64,000 nt of DNA from Zhongshania aliphaticivorans (GTDB lineage: Bacteria; Pseudomonadota; Gammaproteobacteria; Pseudomonadales; Spongiibacteraceae): NCBI RefSeq assembly GCF_902705875.1, contig NZ_CACSIK010000001.1:2413166-2477165 (forward strand). Reading direction: 5' to 3'. A program made the position numbers and the translations under genes. Shown here piece by piece: positions 16,513 through 25,743 of this stretch; positions within the stretch are counted from its first letter, which is position 1, and each line of letters opens with the position of its first letter. The notes beneath the pieces were generated by a model. It did not search any database, was not told the origin of the DNA, and saw nothing but the letters and a program-made list of their open reading frames with translations.

Positions 16513-16925
16513 ATCCACCACTTTCACATCGGGCCGGTATAAGCCGGCCATAATCATCCCTAATGAAAACCTTATATCGTTTTAATTTATTAACACGAGC
16601 CAACATCCACTGAGCTAGCTCCGGCCATATACTGCATAAAACACCGTACCCTTGCTGAATTAGGAAAAGTAGCCATAGACCCGCCAGAATACTTAGACAC
16701 CCCTTCATACCAATTATACTGAGTTTCATTACCTCCCCAAGCAATACAAGCACCTATCCCTCTGGTATCGATATCATATTTCCAAAAATATCAACACTTA
16801 TTAATAATGTTAGATAATGTGACCACTTTCTCATTCGCGGAGAGTACGTATACACTTCATTTCCAATCGTCACCAAGATAACCCTAACAAATCAACTATG
16901 TTCTATTCAGCCTAGGTGACCAAAC
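16513..16925. other. Intergenic region between two exported-protein genes
   Basis: About 410 bases. GGCCGG (16533-16538) with CCGGCC (16544-16549) forms a short GC-rich hairpin 20 nt after the upstream stop and may terminate it. A minus-strand open frame (16430-16753) with one hydrophobic segment runs through this hairpin and into the coding region, and is not accepted. The promoter of the next gene must lie near 16800-16915. Confidence 0.4.
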
Positions 16926-17459
16926 ATGAAAAAATCAGTCTTATCTCCACTTTTATTCGGATCTGCTCTTTTCTCCATGAGTGTATTAGCCAATATTGCA
17001 CCTTCCTGGGAGATTGATGAAATTTCCAAATCTACGGGGTATACCACTCAAGGTGAAAACCAAGCCAAACATCAATTTGGCTTGGTGAAGCACAGTAATA
17101 CCTGTAGTAGTGATGAGTTATACGTAAGCTGGTCTAGCGATAGCGCTGAAGTTTGGTCTTTAGCGGGGCAAACCATTACCGTAGATGCTAGCTTTGACGG
17201 CATTTCGATGGCGCTTCCTCTTGAAGTTGTCGCCATTCGCCCGTTAACTGGTAACCAGCATGAAATTGTTATGGGCCATGTTTTTGCTAACGCAGAGTTA
17301 TTAGATCTTATGTCACACTCTGATTCGGTCAATGTCTTTATGCCAGAAACTAATGAGTTATCGCGCCATTTTAATGAAGGCAATGATCGATTTTCATTAC
17401 ATGGCTTTACGGAAGCTCGCTCTCAAGCTCTTAGTCGCTGCCATAGCATGAGTTCATAG
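16926..17459 (+). CDS. Unknown exported protein (177 aa)
   Basis: Not assigned to a family. A signal peptide MKKSVLSPLLFGSALFSMSV (about 1-22, cleavage near VLA-NIA) is followed by about 155 residues with two cysteines (NTCSSDE and RCHSMSS), mixed beta strands and no obvious catalytic or metal motif. It stands alone, followed by a large imperfect hairpin. Probably periplasmic. Confidence 0.7.
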   Translation: MKKSVLSPLLFGSALFSMSVLANIAPSWEIDEISKSTGYTTQGENQAKHQFGLVKHSNTCSSDELYVSWSSDSAEVWSLAGQTITVDASFDGISMALPLEVVAIRPLTGNQHEIVMGHVFANAELLDLMSHSDSVNVFMPETNELSRHFNEGNDRFSLHGFTEARSQALSRCHSMSS

Positions 17460-17496
17460 CAAGTATCCTTTTTTACAAAATCACTAGGCCTGAATT

Positions 17497-17536
17497 AGAG
17501 CATTATAAGCACGCTAACTGTCGCTTGTAATGCTCT
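17497..17536. terminator. Long hairpin in convergent gap
   Basis: A 14-bp stem (17497-17510 with 17523-17536) with one G-U pair and a 12-nt loop lies 37 nt after the upstream stop, in the gap before the leftward thioesterase gene. There is no strong T-run, so it may be a bidirectional terminator or an mRNA-stabilising structure. Confidence 0.45.
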
Positions 17537-17677
17537 GAGGAAATCCCTTTTATATCTAGAGCGATAACACTAACGTGTAAATTCAGGTAGATTTATAGCT
17601 TTAGCATACCTCATTACCAAGACCCGCTAGACAAGCAATCCACTATTTCAAAAACATTAAAAGCTAAGGTTGTTAAC

Positions 17678-18127
17678 TCAAGACTCTGGGAGTTTTCGGA
17701 GTGTCGCCGTAAAACTCGTCAACACCCTATCATCTTGCTTAAGCACGCCCCGAGTAAAACCCATACGCCCCGTTTCGTGAATTAGTTCAACCTCAGCAAG
17801 TAAAGGTAAACCAATCGTACCACCAGCAACATACTGCAAGGTCAAATCAATGGTAACCACACGACCAAAGGCAACACTGCGATTAACAAAAAGTGGCAGA
17901 TAAATAACTTGCTCCGCCCTAACAGCTAAATAACCACCATGAAAACCATTCTGAGCATTTTGACACCCCGTATTGGTGTCAAACAAAGCCTCAGCCTTTC
18001 CGTTTGCCACTTTTCGAAGCTGAAAGGGATCTAGGCGAGCATCGAAACTATCTCCAGGGGGCATCGGCATGGCCATCCACTCTGTAGATTCGACATCAGG
18101 AAAGTACACTGGGTTTACATCAAGCAT
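17678..18127 (-). CDS. Hotdog-fold thioesterase (PaaI-like)
   Basis: Acyl-CoA thioesterase-like protein of 149 aa with the hotdog-fold landmark NGFHGGYLAVRAEQV (about 57-71; the GGxxA helix start), then VVTIDLTLQYVAGGTIGLPL (about 86-105), the dimer strand segment, and RGVLKQDDRVLTSFTATLRK at the end. It would hydrolyse an acyl- or aryl-CoA in the cytoplasm. The enoyl-CoA hydratase gene in the same direction lies 133 nt upstream, suggesting shared CoA-thioester metabolism. The start is not strongly supported by a Shine-Dalgarno sequence; an internal ATG at M18 is possible. Confidence 0.75.
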   Translation of the reverse strand: MLDVNPVYFPDVESTEWMAMPMPPGDSFDARLDPFQLRKVANGKAEALFDTNTGCQNAQNGFHGGYLAVRAEQVIYLPLFVNRSVAFGRVVTIDLTLQYVAGGTIGLPLLAEVELIHETGRMGFTRGVLKQDDRVLTSFTATLRKLPES

Positions 18128-18260
18128 CTATTGGCAAATCTCTTATATTATTGATGACATTGTGAACACTGCGCCCACGCTTTTCAGAGCTAAATTTGGC
18201 AGGAGTAGTCATAAAGTGTCAGCAATACTATTACCGACACTGCAGGACGATACGGGCTTA

Positions 18261-19070
18261 TTAACCCGCTACTTTTGAACGAGGAAGAACCGGATCACGC
18301 TTTTCTAAAAAAGCCGCTAGCGCTTCACGATGCTCATCACTATTTCGGCAGCGCTGAAAGTTTTTAATTTCTTCGGCAATATAGCTTTCACAGCTAAGTT
18401 CTTCAGCATTTTTAAGATTGTTTTTAATACACCCTAGGGCATTGGTAGGTCCATCAGCTAGCCTAGTTGCAAGACTTTCTACTTCTGAGCACAGTGCTTG
18501 CGCATCACAGACCTTACTTAAAAGACCATTATTAAAAGCTTCTTGTGCGCTATACGTTGGGCATAACAAACAAAATTCACGCGCTTTACCCGCGCCCATC
18601 CATTTACTCAAGAAATAAGCTGCGGCAAAGTCACCAGACAGGCCAATTTTTGTATGAGCATATCCCAAGGTTGCGGTATCGTCAGCTAACCTAAAATCAC
18701 AGGCCAAGGCCAATGACAAACCACCACCAACAGCGGGGCCACGTATCATTGCAATAGTAGGTTTGGGCATTTCATGTAACAACATCGCGGCTTCAGCGCC
18801 CACCCGGAGTAATACCTCTGTGGAATATTTACGAGTGTGCTCAAGCCCCAAGGCCAAATTCTTAATATCTGCACCAGAACTAAAGGCATCACCGGCACCT
18901 TCCAACACCACCGCGCCAACAGAATCATCTTGCGCGGCATCACGTAAACAGCGGTACAAAGACGTTACCATCTCCTCATTTATTGCATTTTTTAAAGCTG
19001 GGCGACTTAATATAATATGCAGAACTCTGCCGTGACGACGGGAGTGTACGGGACCAATGTCATTAATCAT
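18261..19070 (-). CDS. Enoyl-CoA hydratase/isomerase family protein
   Basis: Crotonase superfamily member. Oxyanion-hole elements are DAFSSGADIKNL and IRGPAVGGGLSLALACDFRLA. The usual Glu pair of hydratases is not evident: the region reads YAHTKIGLSGDFAAAYFL, with Asp in GLSGDF as a candidate general acid/base, as in some isomerase-like subgroups. The ATG at 19070 is preferred, with AGGA 9 nt upstream; a GTG 11 codons earlier has no good Shine-Dalgarno sequence. It would act on an acyl-CoA in the cytoplasm. The thioesterase gene follows. Confidence 0.88.
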   Translation of the reverse strand: MINDIGPVHSRRHGRVLHIILSRPALKNAINEEMVTSLYRCLRDAAQDDSVGAVVLEGAGDAFSSGADIKNLALGLEHTRKYSTEVLLRVGAEAAMLLHEMPKPTIAMIRGPAVGGGLSLALACDFRLADDTATLGYAHTKIGLSGDFAAAYFLSKWMGAGKAREFCLLCPTYSAQEAFNNGLLSKVCDAQALCSEVESLATRLADGPTNALGCIKNNLKNAEELSCESYIAEEIKNFQRCRNSDEHREALAAFLEKRDPVLPRSKVAG

Positions 19071-19507
19071 TATTTTAATCCTATTATCTACGAACAAAGA
19101 CACAGCTGAGCATAAAGCTCAATGCGCTACTACTTGTCATTCAATATTACACCAAGTCAGATAATCACAAAATACGGGACAACACCATTAAAGACAATCT
19201 ATAAAACCAAGCTTGGCAGAAGTAATATCAATTTTCCGTGCCCATCCATTAATCGCCTCCCCGAGCCAGCCCTTACTGTTACGTTATTACCCCGTAAATA
19301 CACTACTTTGACCATGTATGGCACCACGATCAAGCAATCTGCAATAAAAACCATAAACAAAAATCATTTGTATTTGATATTGATTATCATTAAGATGCTC
19401 ACGACTTCAAGCTTTGAGCAACACATCGCTTAAAGCACTTACTTCCTGCCGAACCAACAGTGGCATACACGAACGGCATCGCTAGACACCCAAAGGAGAC
19501 ATTTACA
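19071..19507. other. Divergent intergenic region before siderophore receptor
   Basis: About 430 bases between a leftward crotonase gene and the rightward receptor. It contains the Fur-like box at 19376-19394 and, just before the receptor, the Shine-Dalgarno AAAGGAGA (19492-19499). The intervening sequence shows no gene I can support. Confidence 0.55.
19376..19394 (+). promoter_or_regulatory. Fur-like box upstream of siderophore receptor
   Basis: GATATTGATTATCATTAAG matches 15 of 19 positions of the Fur consensus by my alignment. It is 114 nt before the receptor start, so iron-dependent repression of the receptor and piuC is expected. Confidence 0.7.
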
Positions 19508-21658
19508 GTGACCTGTATTGATACTACAGCAAGACCAAAACGCAATATGCTTGCCCACGCCATCGGGATTGCCATTGCAAGTAGCACATTACCTGCAATA
19601 GCTGCAGAAGAAGCGCAAGAAACCTTACCTGCAGTCAAAATCGAATCAAGCGTTATCACACCTTACAAAACAGAAAAAGCCTCTTCTCCGCAATATACCC
19701 AAAAGCTCGCAGACACCCCCAAAACCATCAGCGTCGTTCCAGAACAAGTCTTACGTGACCAAGCGGTCACGAGCTTACGCGACGCGCTTCGCAACGTGTC
19801 TGGTATTACAATGCAAGCAGGTGAAGGTGGCGCTGCAGCCGGTGACAACCTCAGTATTCGTGGTTTTGATGCAACCAATGACTTATATGTAGACGGCGTT
19901 AGAGATATTGGCTCTTATAGCCGTGACACTTTCAACTTAGAACAAATTGAAGTGACCAAGGGGCCCTCTTCTGCCGTAAGTGGACGTGGCTCAGCCGGTG
20001 GCTCTGTCAATTTAGTTAGCAAGGAAGCCCAGTTTGATGACTTTAAACGTGCCACCGTTATGGTAGGTAACGACAGTCAACTTCGAGCTACCGCAGATAT
20101 TAACGGTACCTTATCCGAGTCTTTAGCAGGCCGCATCAACTTGATGACTCAAGACAGCGGCGTACCTGGGCGTGATGTGACAGAAAACAAAGGTAGCGGT
20201 TTCGCGGGTGCTCTAACCTATTTACTGTCAGATAAAACTCGCATTAGCGGTGGTGTTTCTTATTTAGACCAAGACAACATCCCCGACGGTGGTGTGCCCT
20301 TATTAACTAACGCCAATGGCGACCGATATTTAGATGAGGCAACTGCTGAAAATTATTACGGGGTAGAAAATCGCGACTACGATAAAAACGAAATCACCAC
20401 GTTAAAGCTTGCGATTGATCACGACTTCAGCGAAAACCTAAGCCTCCGTAACCAAACATTTATAGGCGCAACCGAAACCTCAGCGGCAATCACCCGCCCA
20501 AGTTACGACTCCACAACCGGTGAAGCACGACGTGGCTCAGCAAAAGCACGTGACGAAGATCGCGATATTATTTCTAACCAAACCACATTACGTGCAGATT
20601 TCACCTCGGGCAATGTAGGTCACAACCTTGTGGTTGGCATGGATCTAACCCAAGAAGAGTACGTTCGCTACCAAATGCTACAAATTGACGACAGCGCCGC
20701 CAATGTGGATTTATACAACCCAGTAACTGATGATCCATACAACGGCTCTATTACACGCACGGGTGGCAAACAAACGGGGACATTTGATGCCATTTCCTTA
20801 TATGCCAATGACACCCTCACCTTCACACCAAAGTGGATGCTGACTCTTGGTGTACGGATAGAAGATTACGAACAAGAGTATTCACAAAATTATTCGTCGA
20901 CTAACCGAGATGGCAGCGTCACCGCCCCGTTTACGTATGACGCTAACGACACCCTGATTAGCTGGAATGCCGCCATCACTTATAAGCCAGCTGAGAATGG
21001 AAGCATTTACTTGGGTGTGGGCAACGCACAAACGCCATTAGGCAGTAATTTAACCTTGAGCTCCGATGAACAAGACCTTGATGCGGAAGAAGATCAAGTC
21101 GTTGAATTAGGAACCAAGTGGGAATTATTCAATGACAAAGTGCTCGCAAACGCTGCCTTATTCCGCTCAGTCAAAACAAATGCTTCCACAACTGATGTCG
21201 ACAATGATGATGTTATCGTCTTAGAGGGAGAGCAAATTGTTCAAGGCTTAGAGCTTGGTATTAACGGCGCTATCACCGACCAATGGGCAATCATTGCCAA
21301 TTACACTTATACAGACAGTGAAATCACCGAATCAGGTGACCCTACCGAGGAAGGCGAAGTTATCTATAACACGCCCGAGCACAGCGCTAGCCTTTGGACG
21401 ACTTACCAACTAGATCGCGCATGGCAAGTAGGTGGCGGATTGCAATATATAGGTGACTATCAAAATGGCAGTACCACTGAGCTAGATGCGGTGACTCTGG
21501 TCAACGCAACAGCTTCTTTTCAAGCCACCAAAAACCTTAAATTACAGCTCAACGCTAACAACCTGACAGATGAAAAGTATCTGCTTAAACCACGTGGTAG
21601 TCGAGGTGTGCCCGGAACAGGGAAGAGCGTGACAGTGACTGCTAGCCTAGAGTTCTAA
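19508..21658 (+). CDS. TonB-dependent catecholate siderophore receptor (Fiu/PiuA-like)
   Basis: Outer-membrane 22-strand barrel with N-terminal plug. The GTG start is chosen because AAGGAGA precedes it at 8 nt; an upstream ATG frame (19460) lacks a Shine-Dalgarno sequence. The signal peptide ends near PAIAA. The plug is about 45-180 (DTPKTISVVPEQVL, NLSIRGFDATNDLYVDGVRD, GPSSAVSGRGSAGG). The barrel runs to a terminal VTASLEF with the C-terminal Phe used by the BAM complex. The length (716 aa) and the downstream PiuC-type hydroxylase point to the Fiu/PiuA family, which takes up monomeric catecholates. It would be energised by the TonB system encoded 12 kb away. A GC-rich hairpin follows. Confidence 0.92.
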   Translation: MTCIDTTARPKRNMLAHAIGIAIASSTLPAIAAEEAQETLPAVKIESSVITPYKTEKASSPQYTQKLADTPKTISVVPEQVLRDQAVTSLRDALRNVSGITMQAGEGGAAAGDNLSIRGFDATNDLYVDGVRDIGSYSRDTFNLEQIEVTKGPSSAVSGRGSAGGSVNLVSKEAQFDDFKRATVMVGNDSQLRATADINGTLSESLAGRINLMTQDSGVPGRDVTENKGSGFAGALTYLLSDKTRISGGVSYLDQDNIPDGGVPLLTNANGDRYLDEATAENYYGVENRDYDKNEITTLKLAIDHDFSENLSLRNQTFIGATETSAAITRPSYDSTTGEARRGSAKARDEDRDIISNQTTLRADFTSGNVGHNLVVGMDLTQEEYVRYQMLQIDDSAANVDLYNPVTDDPYNGSITRTGGKQTGTFDAISLYANDTLTFTPKWMLTLGVRIEDYEQEYSQNYSSTNRDGSVTAPFTYDANDTLISWNAAITYKPAENGSIYLGVGNAQTPLGSNLTLSSDEQDLDAEEDQVVELGTKWELFNDKVLANAALFRSVKTNASTTDVDNDDVIVLEGEQIVQGLELGINGAITDQWAIIANYTYTDSEITESGDPTEEGEVIYNTPEHSASLWTTYQLDRAWQVGGGLQYIGDYQNGSTTELDAVTLVNATASFQATKNLKLQLNANNLTDEKYLLKPRGSRGVPGTGKSVTVTASLEF

Positions 21659-21694
21659 GTCACAAAAGGCGATACTATCGCTATTAGAAAACCC

Positions 21695-21720
21695 ACTCAC
21701 CCCGCTCTTGCGGGGTGAGT
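21695..21720 (+). terminator. Hairpin between receptor and piuC
   Basis: ACTCACCCCGC pairs perfectly with GCGGGGTGAGT across TCTT (11-bp stem), 36 nt after the receptor stop. No T-run follows. It may partly terminate transcription or stabilise the receptor mRNA, lowering piuC expression relative to the receptor. Confidence 0.6.
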
Positions 21721-21739
21721 TCGTAAAAGGTCCACCACG

Positions 21740-22420
21740 ATGTTAATTAAGATCCCCGCCCTACTCAGTAAAAATGAGGTCGCACATTGTCGTAGCATTT
21801 TAGAAGCGGCAAATTGGGTCGATGGCAAAGTCACGGCTGGTTACCAATCCGCTAGAAATAAAAACAATATTCAACTAGAAGAAAATTCCGAGGCATCCCA
21901 GCAGCTAGGGGATATCATTCTATCTGCTCTAGCCAACAACAATTTATTTATGTCTGCAGCGCTACCCCTTAAAATTTTCCCTCCGCTGTTTAACTGTTAT
22001 CAGGGTGGCCATTCTTTTGGCGTGCATGTCGACAATGCCATTCGCCAAGTAAAAGGGACTGCTGTAAAGGTTAGAACGGACTTGTCGATGACCTTATTTT
22101 TTTCCGAGCCCGATGAATATGATGGCGGCGAACTTATCATTGAAGACACCTACGGCACACAAAGTGTGAAACTCGCTGCGGGCGATATGATTCTGTATCC
22201 ATCAACCAGCTTACACAGGGTCACACCCGTCACTAGAGGGCGACGCCTAGCTTCATTTTTTTGGCTACAAAGCATGGTGGCCAGCGACGAAAAACGCAGT
22301 TTGCTATACGATATGGATATGAGTATTCAAAATTTGAGTCAAGGTAATGAAGATCACCCCGCGATTATTCAGCTCACAGGGGTTTATCACAATTTATTAA
22401 GACAGTGGGCGCAAACCTAA
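21740..22420 (+). CDS. piuC: Fe(II)/2-oxoglutarate-dependent hydroxylase (PiuC/YbiX)
   Basis: PKHD-type dioxygenase of 226 aa. The iron triad is H96-x-D98 in FGVHVDNAI and H159 in STSLHRVTP, with R169 in RGRR for 2-oxoglutarate. [12 protein letters not shown] (about 128-139) is the usual core strand. This family (E. coli YbiX, Pseudomonas PiuC) is consistently encoded beside catecholate siderophore receptors of the Fiu/PiuA type, as here. Its exact substrate in iron uptake is not settled. It shares the direction and presumably the Fur control of the receptor gene. Confidence 0.93.
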   Translation: MLIKIPALLSKNEVAHCRSILEAANWVDGKVTAGYQSARNKNNIQLEENSEASQQLGDIILSALANNNLFMSAALPLKIFPPLFNCYQGGHSFGVHVDNAIRQVKGTAVKVRTDLSMTLFFSEPDEYDGGELIIEDTYGTQSVKLAAGDMILYPSTSLHRVTPVTRGRRLASFFWLQSMVASDEKRSLLYDMDMSIQNLSQGNEDHPAIIQLTGVYHNLLRQWAQT

Positions 22421-22434
22421 CTTACGCCCACTGT
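22402..22434. terminator. Bidirectional hairpin overlapping the piuC stop
   Basis: ACAGTGGGCG pairs perfectly with CGCCCACTGT (10-bp stem, 13-nt loop), enclosing the piuC stop codon and ending 10 nt before the yehS stop on the other strand. It is suitable as a shared terminator between two convergent genes. Confidence 0.6.
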
Positions 22435-22443
22435 GATACTAGC

Positions 22444-22917
22444 CTACTCCTCGCTATCAGTAGCGCGATGCTTTATCTGCAAGCCCTTTAAAAAATTGCG
22501 CAGGATCTGATCTTTACAGTCACGATAATGCTTGTGATCTGGTTTGCGAAAAAACGCGCTTAACTCGTGTTTGCTGATGTTAAAATCCGCAAGTGCCAAT
22601 ATCGCCATGACATCTTCTGCTTTCAAACTTAAGGCAATTTTCAATTTCATAAAAATCATATTATTGGTCAGGCGTTTTTCAGGAATAGGTTTCTCCCCCT
22701 CCTTTTGCCCACGCATATCAATAATCAAACCATTTAAAAACACTGCTAAAAGTAAATCACTACAGTCTTCGTAACCTTCATCGCCCTCTTTTTTAAGCCA
22801 TGCACTCACCTCTTCACGAGAAACATGGTGGTCAGCTAAACCAAAAATAGCCATCATTTTTGAATCATTAAAATCAAAGATGTAACGCACTCGGCGCAAG
22901 ACATCATTATTTACCAT
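22444..22917 (-). CDS. yehS: DUF1456 family protein (YehS)
   Basis: 157-aa cytoplasmic protein built of two similar DUF1456 repeats. The first (about 1-70) has NDVLRRVRYIFDFNDSKMMAIF and the second (about 84-150) has NNMIFMKLKIALSLKAEDVMAIL, each followed by an S-x-E-x-S/L-x-W/F-type segment (VSREEVSAWLKKEG, ISKHELSAFFRKPDH) and FLNGLI/FLKGLQ. This two-repeat arrangement is diagnostic. Function is unknown in all bacteria. It lies 26 nt downstream of ylqF on the same strand. Confidence 0.9.
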   Translation of the reverse strand: MVNNDVLRRVRYIFDFNDSKMMAIFGLADHHVSREEVSAWLKKEGDEGYEDCSDLLLAVFLNGLIIDMRGQKEGEKPIPEKRLTNNMIFMKLKIALSLKAEDVMAILALADFNISKHELSAFFRKPDHKHYRDCKDQILRNFLKGLQIKHRATDSEE

Positions 22918-22943
22918 ACCAGTACCTATTAATATGCAATTGT

Positions 22944-23879
22944 TTATCTGTCTGAACGACGACTACCTTCTTTAAAGCGACGTTTTCTGGCCAGGTTATT
23001 GGCTTCTTTTTTTGCTTTCTCTTCGGCCACAGCCTTGATTTCAGCCTCAATCATATCGGGCGTTTCAAGACTAATCCGACCAACGATACCTGCACGCAAC
23101 TCATTTATTAAGAGCTCACATATTTTATGAAAATTAATTCGCCCACCGCCACTCAGCGCACCGCGCCGCAATGCAGCCGCTTCTAAAAAAGCCAATTCGG
23201 TATCCGGCATAGTCTCTAATTGAAACCGCGCTTTTAATAACTGAGGATAAGCTTTTACAAGATACTCCGCTGCAAAAAAACCCACATCGTCATATTCCAT
23301 CGCGGTATTCTTAATCGCGCCGGTCACTGCCAATCGGTAACTGCTATTGGGGTTTTCTATCTTAGGCCACAAAATACCCGGTGTATCAAACAAAACAATG
23401 CCACTACCCAAGTTGATGCGCTGCTGACTCTTGGTTACAGCAGGCTCATTACCGGTTTTAGCTATAATCCGGTCAGCAAGAATATTGATTATGGTGGACT
23501 TACCCACATTGGGAATACCAACAATCATGGTATTGATTGTTTTTAGGCTGGCATCTTTAGCGGGAAACATGGTTCGACACAGTTCAATCAACTGTTTTAT
23601 TTTAAGCGGTTCATCCGTCGTGGTTGCAATGGTTTTAACATCGCGTTCACGTTCGAAATACGCCTGCCACTGAGCCGTTATTTTAGGGTCTGCTAGATCT
23701 GCCTTGCTTAATACTTTGATACAGGGCTTATCACCGCGTAATTTCGCAATAGCAGGGTTTTCACTAGAACTAGGAATACGAGCGTCTAACACCTCGATTA
23801 ACAGGTCAACCTGGGGCAGCATGTCAGCAATCGCCTTCTGCGCTTTATGCATATGCCCCGGATACCACTGAATCGCCAT
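22944..23879 (-). CDS. ylqF: Ribosome biogenesis GTPase YlqF/RbgA
   Basis: Circularly permuted GTPase of 311 aa. Motif order is G4 (VLSKADLAD, about 56-64, with Ser for the usual Asn), then G1 (GIPNVGKST, about 120-128), G2 region and G3 (DTPGILWP, about 173-180), as in the YlqF family. The opening MAIQWYPGHMHKA is the classical family N-terminus. The C-terminal helical region is Lys/Arg-rich (KAKKEANNLARKRRFKEG), consistent with binding rRNA during large-subunit assembly. It acts in the cytoplasm. Confidence 0.95.
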   Translation of the reverse strand: MAIQWYPGHMHKAQKAIADMLPQVDLLIEVLDARIPSSSENPAIAKLRGDKPCIKVLSKADLADPKITAQWQAYFERERDVKTIATTTDEPLKIKQLIELCRTMFPAKDASLKTINTMIVGIPNVGKSTIINILADRIIAKTGNEPAVTKSQQRINLGSGIVLFDTPGILWPKIENPNSSYRLAVTGAIKNTAMEYDDVGFFAAEYLVKAYPQLLKARFQLETMPDTELAFLEAAALRRGALSGGGRINFHKICELLINELRAGIVGRISLETPDMIEAEIKAVAEEKAKKEANNLARKRRFKEGSRRSDR

Positions 23880-23960
23880 TGAACACGCCTTTTAAATCAA
23901 AGACGCTATTGTACGTTACACGGACTAACTTTGGCTAAATACAGTAAAAACTCTTGCTAC

Positions 23961-24599
23961 TCACTCTCCTACGACTGACCAGCCCTGTATTACGCTCCGG
24001 TGATAGGCAGAAATGGGGGATTCCAGAGCCTTGTAAATTAATTGCGGACATCGCTGCTTTTCATGCCAAAGATCAAATACCTCAACGACCCCCGCGTAAT
24101 CCGCGGTGGTTTTTACCAACATCACAGGGTCTCCCGCACAAATATCCCCCTCTCTCAATACCCGCGCGTAAGCTCCCGGTCGCGAAGCCGATACAAATTG
24201 TTTGGCAAAGTGCTTATCGCCCATCCTCACTGCAAGCTTAAAGCAGGGGGTGCGTGGCGCAGATATTTCTAAGATGACATTGCCAATCATTAAACGATCG
24301 CCAATAACAAGAGTGCGTAAGTCTATACCCGCTGTGGTTAAATTTTCGCCAAACATGCCCGGCGGCAGTTCTCTCGCTAATTTTTCAGTCCACCACTGAT
24401 AGTCTTCCAAACTATACAAATAGACAGCTTGATCGACTCCGCCATGAACACTGGTATCAACAATGACATCCCCCTCAATACCCAATGTGCCCAGAAACAC
24501 AGTTTCACTTACTGGCGCTTTAAAAAGGCCTGTTTCAACGCGTTGACCAGAAAACTCTATACTTTGTTTTTGTGCTCGATTAATGGAAACTAGCTTCAT
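23961..24599 (-). CDS. yiiM: MOSC domain protein (YiiM-like)
   Basis: 212-aa MOSC-domain protein. The N-terminal SNRAQKQSIEF-like segment (here SINRAQKQSIEF), GIEGDVIVDTSVHGGVDQAVYLYS (about 46-69), FGENLTTAGID and the conserved Cys in ISAPRTPCFKL (about 113-123) match YiiM-type proteins, which bind molybdenum cofactor and reduce N-hydroxylated bases. A C-terminal extension (about 160-212) is the 3-alpha domain of YiiM. It stands as a single leftward gene. The start is well placed. Confidence 0.88.
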   Translation of the reverse strand: MKLVSINRAQKQSIEFSGQRVETGLFKAPVSETVFLGTLGIEGDVIVDTSVHGGVDQAVYLYSLEDYQWWTEKLARELPPGMFGENLTTAGIDLRTLVIGDRLMIGNVILEISAPRTPCFKLAVRMGDKHFAKQFVSASRPGAYARVLREGDICAGDPVMLVKTTADYAGVVEVFDLWHEKQRCPQLIYKALESPISAYHRSVIQGWSVVGE

Positions 24600-24680
24600 C
24601 TACCTCACCTCTGGCTGCTCCACACCGCGGCGACTTCACTGCCTGTGCGGTGTTCAATTCAGAACCTAAGCATGCCAAAT

Positions 24681-25145
24681 TTAAGCGATAGGTAGATATA
24701 CGTCAGTCAACATATCTTGCTCGGGAATATCCAAGCCGACATTTACATAATGAAAAAACAGCGGGAAATTGCCTAGCTGTTCCTTGCTCTTCGGCAACCA
24801 TTGTTCATACAAATACTGGGCAGCACTGACATGATTACGAGAGCCGACATGCCGTACAACAGCGCAGCGGCAGGAGGGAATAATTTTGTTTACGACGCCA
24901 AACGCATTCGATTCAACATCACCGCCTACCGATACACAGAGATCGACACGGTATTTTTCTAAAGCGACTTGTTGAGGGTTGTTATAATGTATTCCGTAGC
25001 TACGGTGCTCAGGCGACGGTGGATAACCATATTGCTTTCGCCAAGCAATCAATTGCAGTACCGCCTCATGCTCACCTGATGGTGGCCCTAAATATTCAAG
25101 GGCGGCCACTTTTGTTTCTTGAAATTGAACAATTTTAACGTCCAT
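24681..25145 (-). CDS. GyrI-like/AraC-effector-binding domain protein
   Basis: Stand-alone small-molecule-binding domain of the GyrI/SbmC/SOUL superfamily, 154 aa from the ATG chosen here (an earlier in-frame ATG 6 codons upstream is possible). It opens MDVKIVQFQETKVAALEYLGPP, a typical first strand, and has the YGIHYNNPQQ and YRVDLCVSVGG segments and the FPLFFHYVN end. It has no DNA-binding domain, so it is not itself a transcription factor. It could bind a cationic drug or inhibit gyrase, as some relatives do. Confidence 0.78.
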   Translation of the reverse strand: MDVKIVQFQETKVAALEYLGPPSGEHEAVLQLIAWRKQYGYPPSPEHRSYGIHYNNPQQVALEKYRVDLCVSVGGDVESNAFGVVNKIIPSCRCAVVRHVGSRNHVSAAQYLYEQWLPKSKEQLGNFPLFFHYVNVGLDIPEQDMLTDVYLPIA

Positions 25146-25207
25146 ACCCACCCTTTTATCCAAGCCGCACTAGAGCCAAGCTCAGTCAGCACAAATGTCG
25201 CCGAAGC

Positions 25208-25651
25208 TCATAAAAGTTGCGTCTTGCTTCGATCGCCTTCAGAAAATACCGCTACCAAGGAGTAACGCATAAAGCCGCCACAAGTTGTTAAGTAATCACG
25301 AATACAGTATTTAATAATATCGCTGAAACGTTCATCTTTAAATTTCCAATGAGACGTTTCTGATAAATAGGGCCTTGCAGATGCGAGCTCACAGCAAACA
25401 CCATGCGCTGATTCACGTTGTTTGGTATCGTCGGTCATCACAATATTCAGTACATCATTTTCATCAAATTCAAAGAGTAAATAGCAGGCGTCGTCATTGA
25501 TATTATCCGGTATTAAACTGACCGCCTTATCGACACAAGCCATAATCAGGGGCTCTAAATCACTTTCTAACTGAGATACACGACTAAAGCGATAAACGCA
25601 TTGCGTGGTACTACCACTATCGTGAGTATTTACTTGCCATTCAAAGCCCAT
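25208..25651 (-). CDS. Hypothetical cytoplasmic protein (147 aa)
   Basis: No family recognised. Acidic, with four cysteines (QCVYRF, ACVDKA, VCCELA, YCIRDY and CGG among them, so five or more in total), no signal peptide and no transmembrane segment. It opens MGFEWQVNTHDSGS. It is placed between the GyrI-like gene and the terminator of pbpG, on the same strand. It could be a small adaptor or redox-sensitive protein, but nothing in the sequence decides this. Confidence 0.6.
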   Translation of the reverse strand: MGFEWQVNTHDSGSTTQCVYRFSRVSQLESDLEPLIMACVDKAVSLIPDNINDDACYLLFEFDENDVLNIVMTDDTKQRESAHGVCCELASARPYLSETSHWKFKDERFSDIIKYCIRDYLTTCGGFMRYSLVAVFSEGDRSKTQLL

Positions 25652-25688
25652 GACGATTCAACCTTTCTATTCTGGTATTAATAAAAAC

Positions 25689-25724
25689 AAGAAGGGCCGC
25701 CCTGCAAGCAGAACGGCCCTTCTT
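25689..25724 (-). terminator. Rho-independent terminator after pbpG
   Basis: AAGAAGGGCCG pairs with CGGCCCTTCTT (11-bp perfect stem, 14-nt loop). On the minus strand it is followed by TGTTTTTATT. It is placed 20 nt beyond the pbpG stop and separates that gene from the hypothetical gene downstream. Confidence 0.85.
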
Positions 25725-25743
25725 TGTTAGCGATAATTTAGTA

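Noticed and set aside
16430..16753. Minus-strand frame with one hydrophobic segment (107 aa)
   Set aside because: It overlaps the end of the accepted exported-protein gene and a hairpin, and its Shine-Dalgarno (GGGGAGG) is only two bases from the ATG. It could still be a small membrane protein but support is too weak.
19122..19433. Plus-strand frame upstream of the siderophore receptor
   Set aside because: It has no Shine-Dalgarno sequence, overlaps the Fur box and shows no domain; this is a regulatory region.
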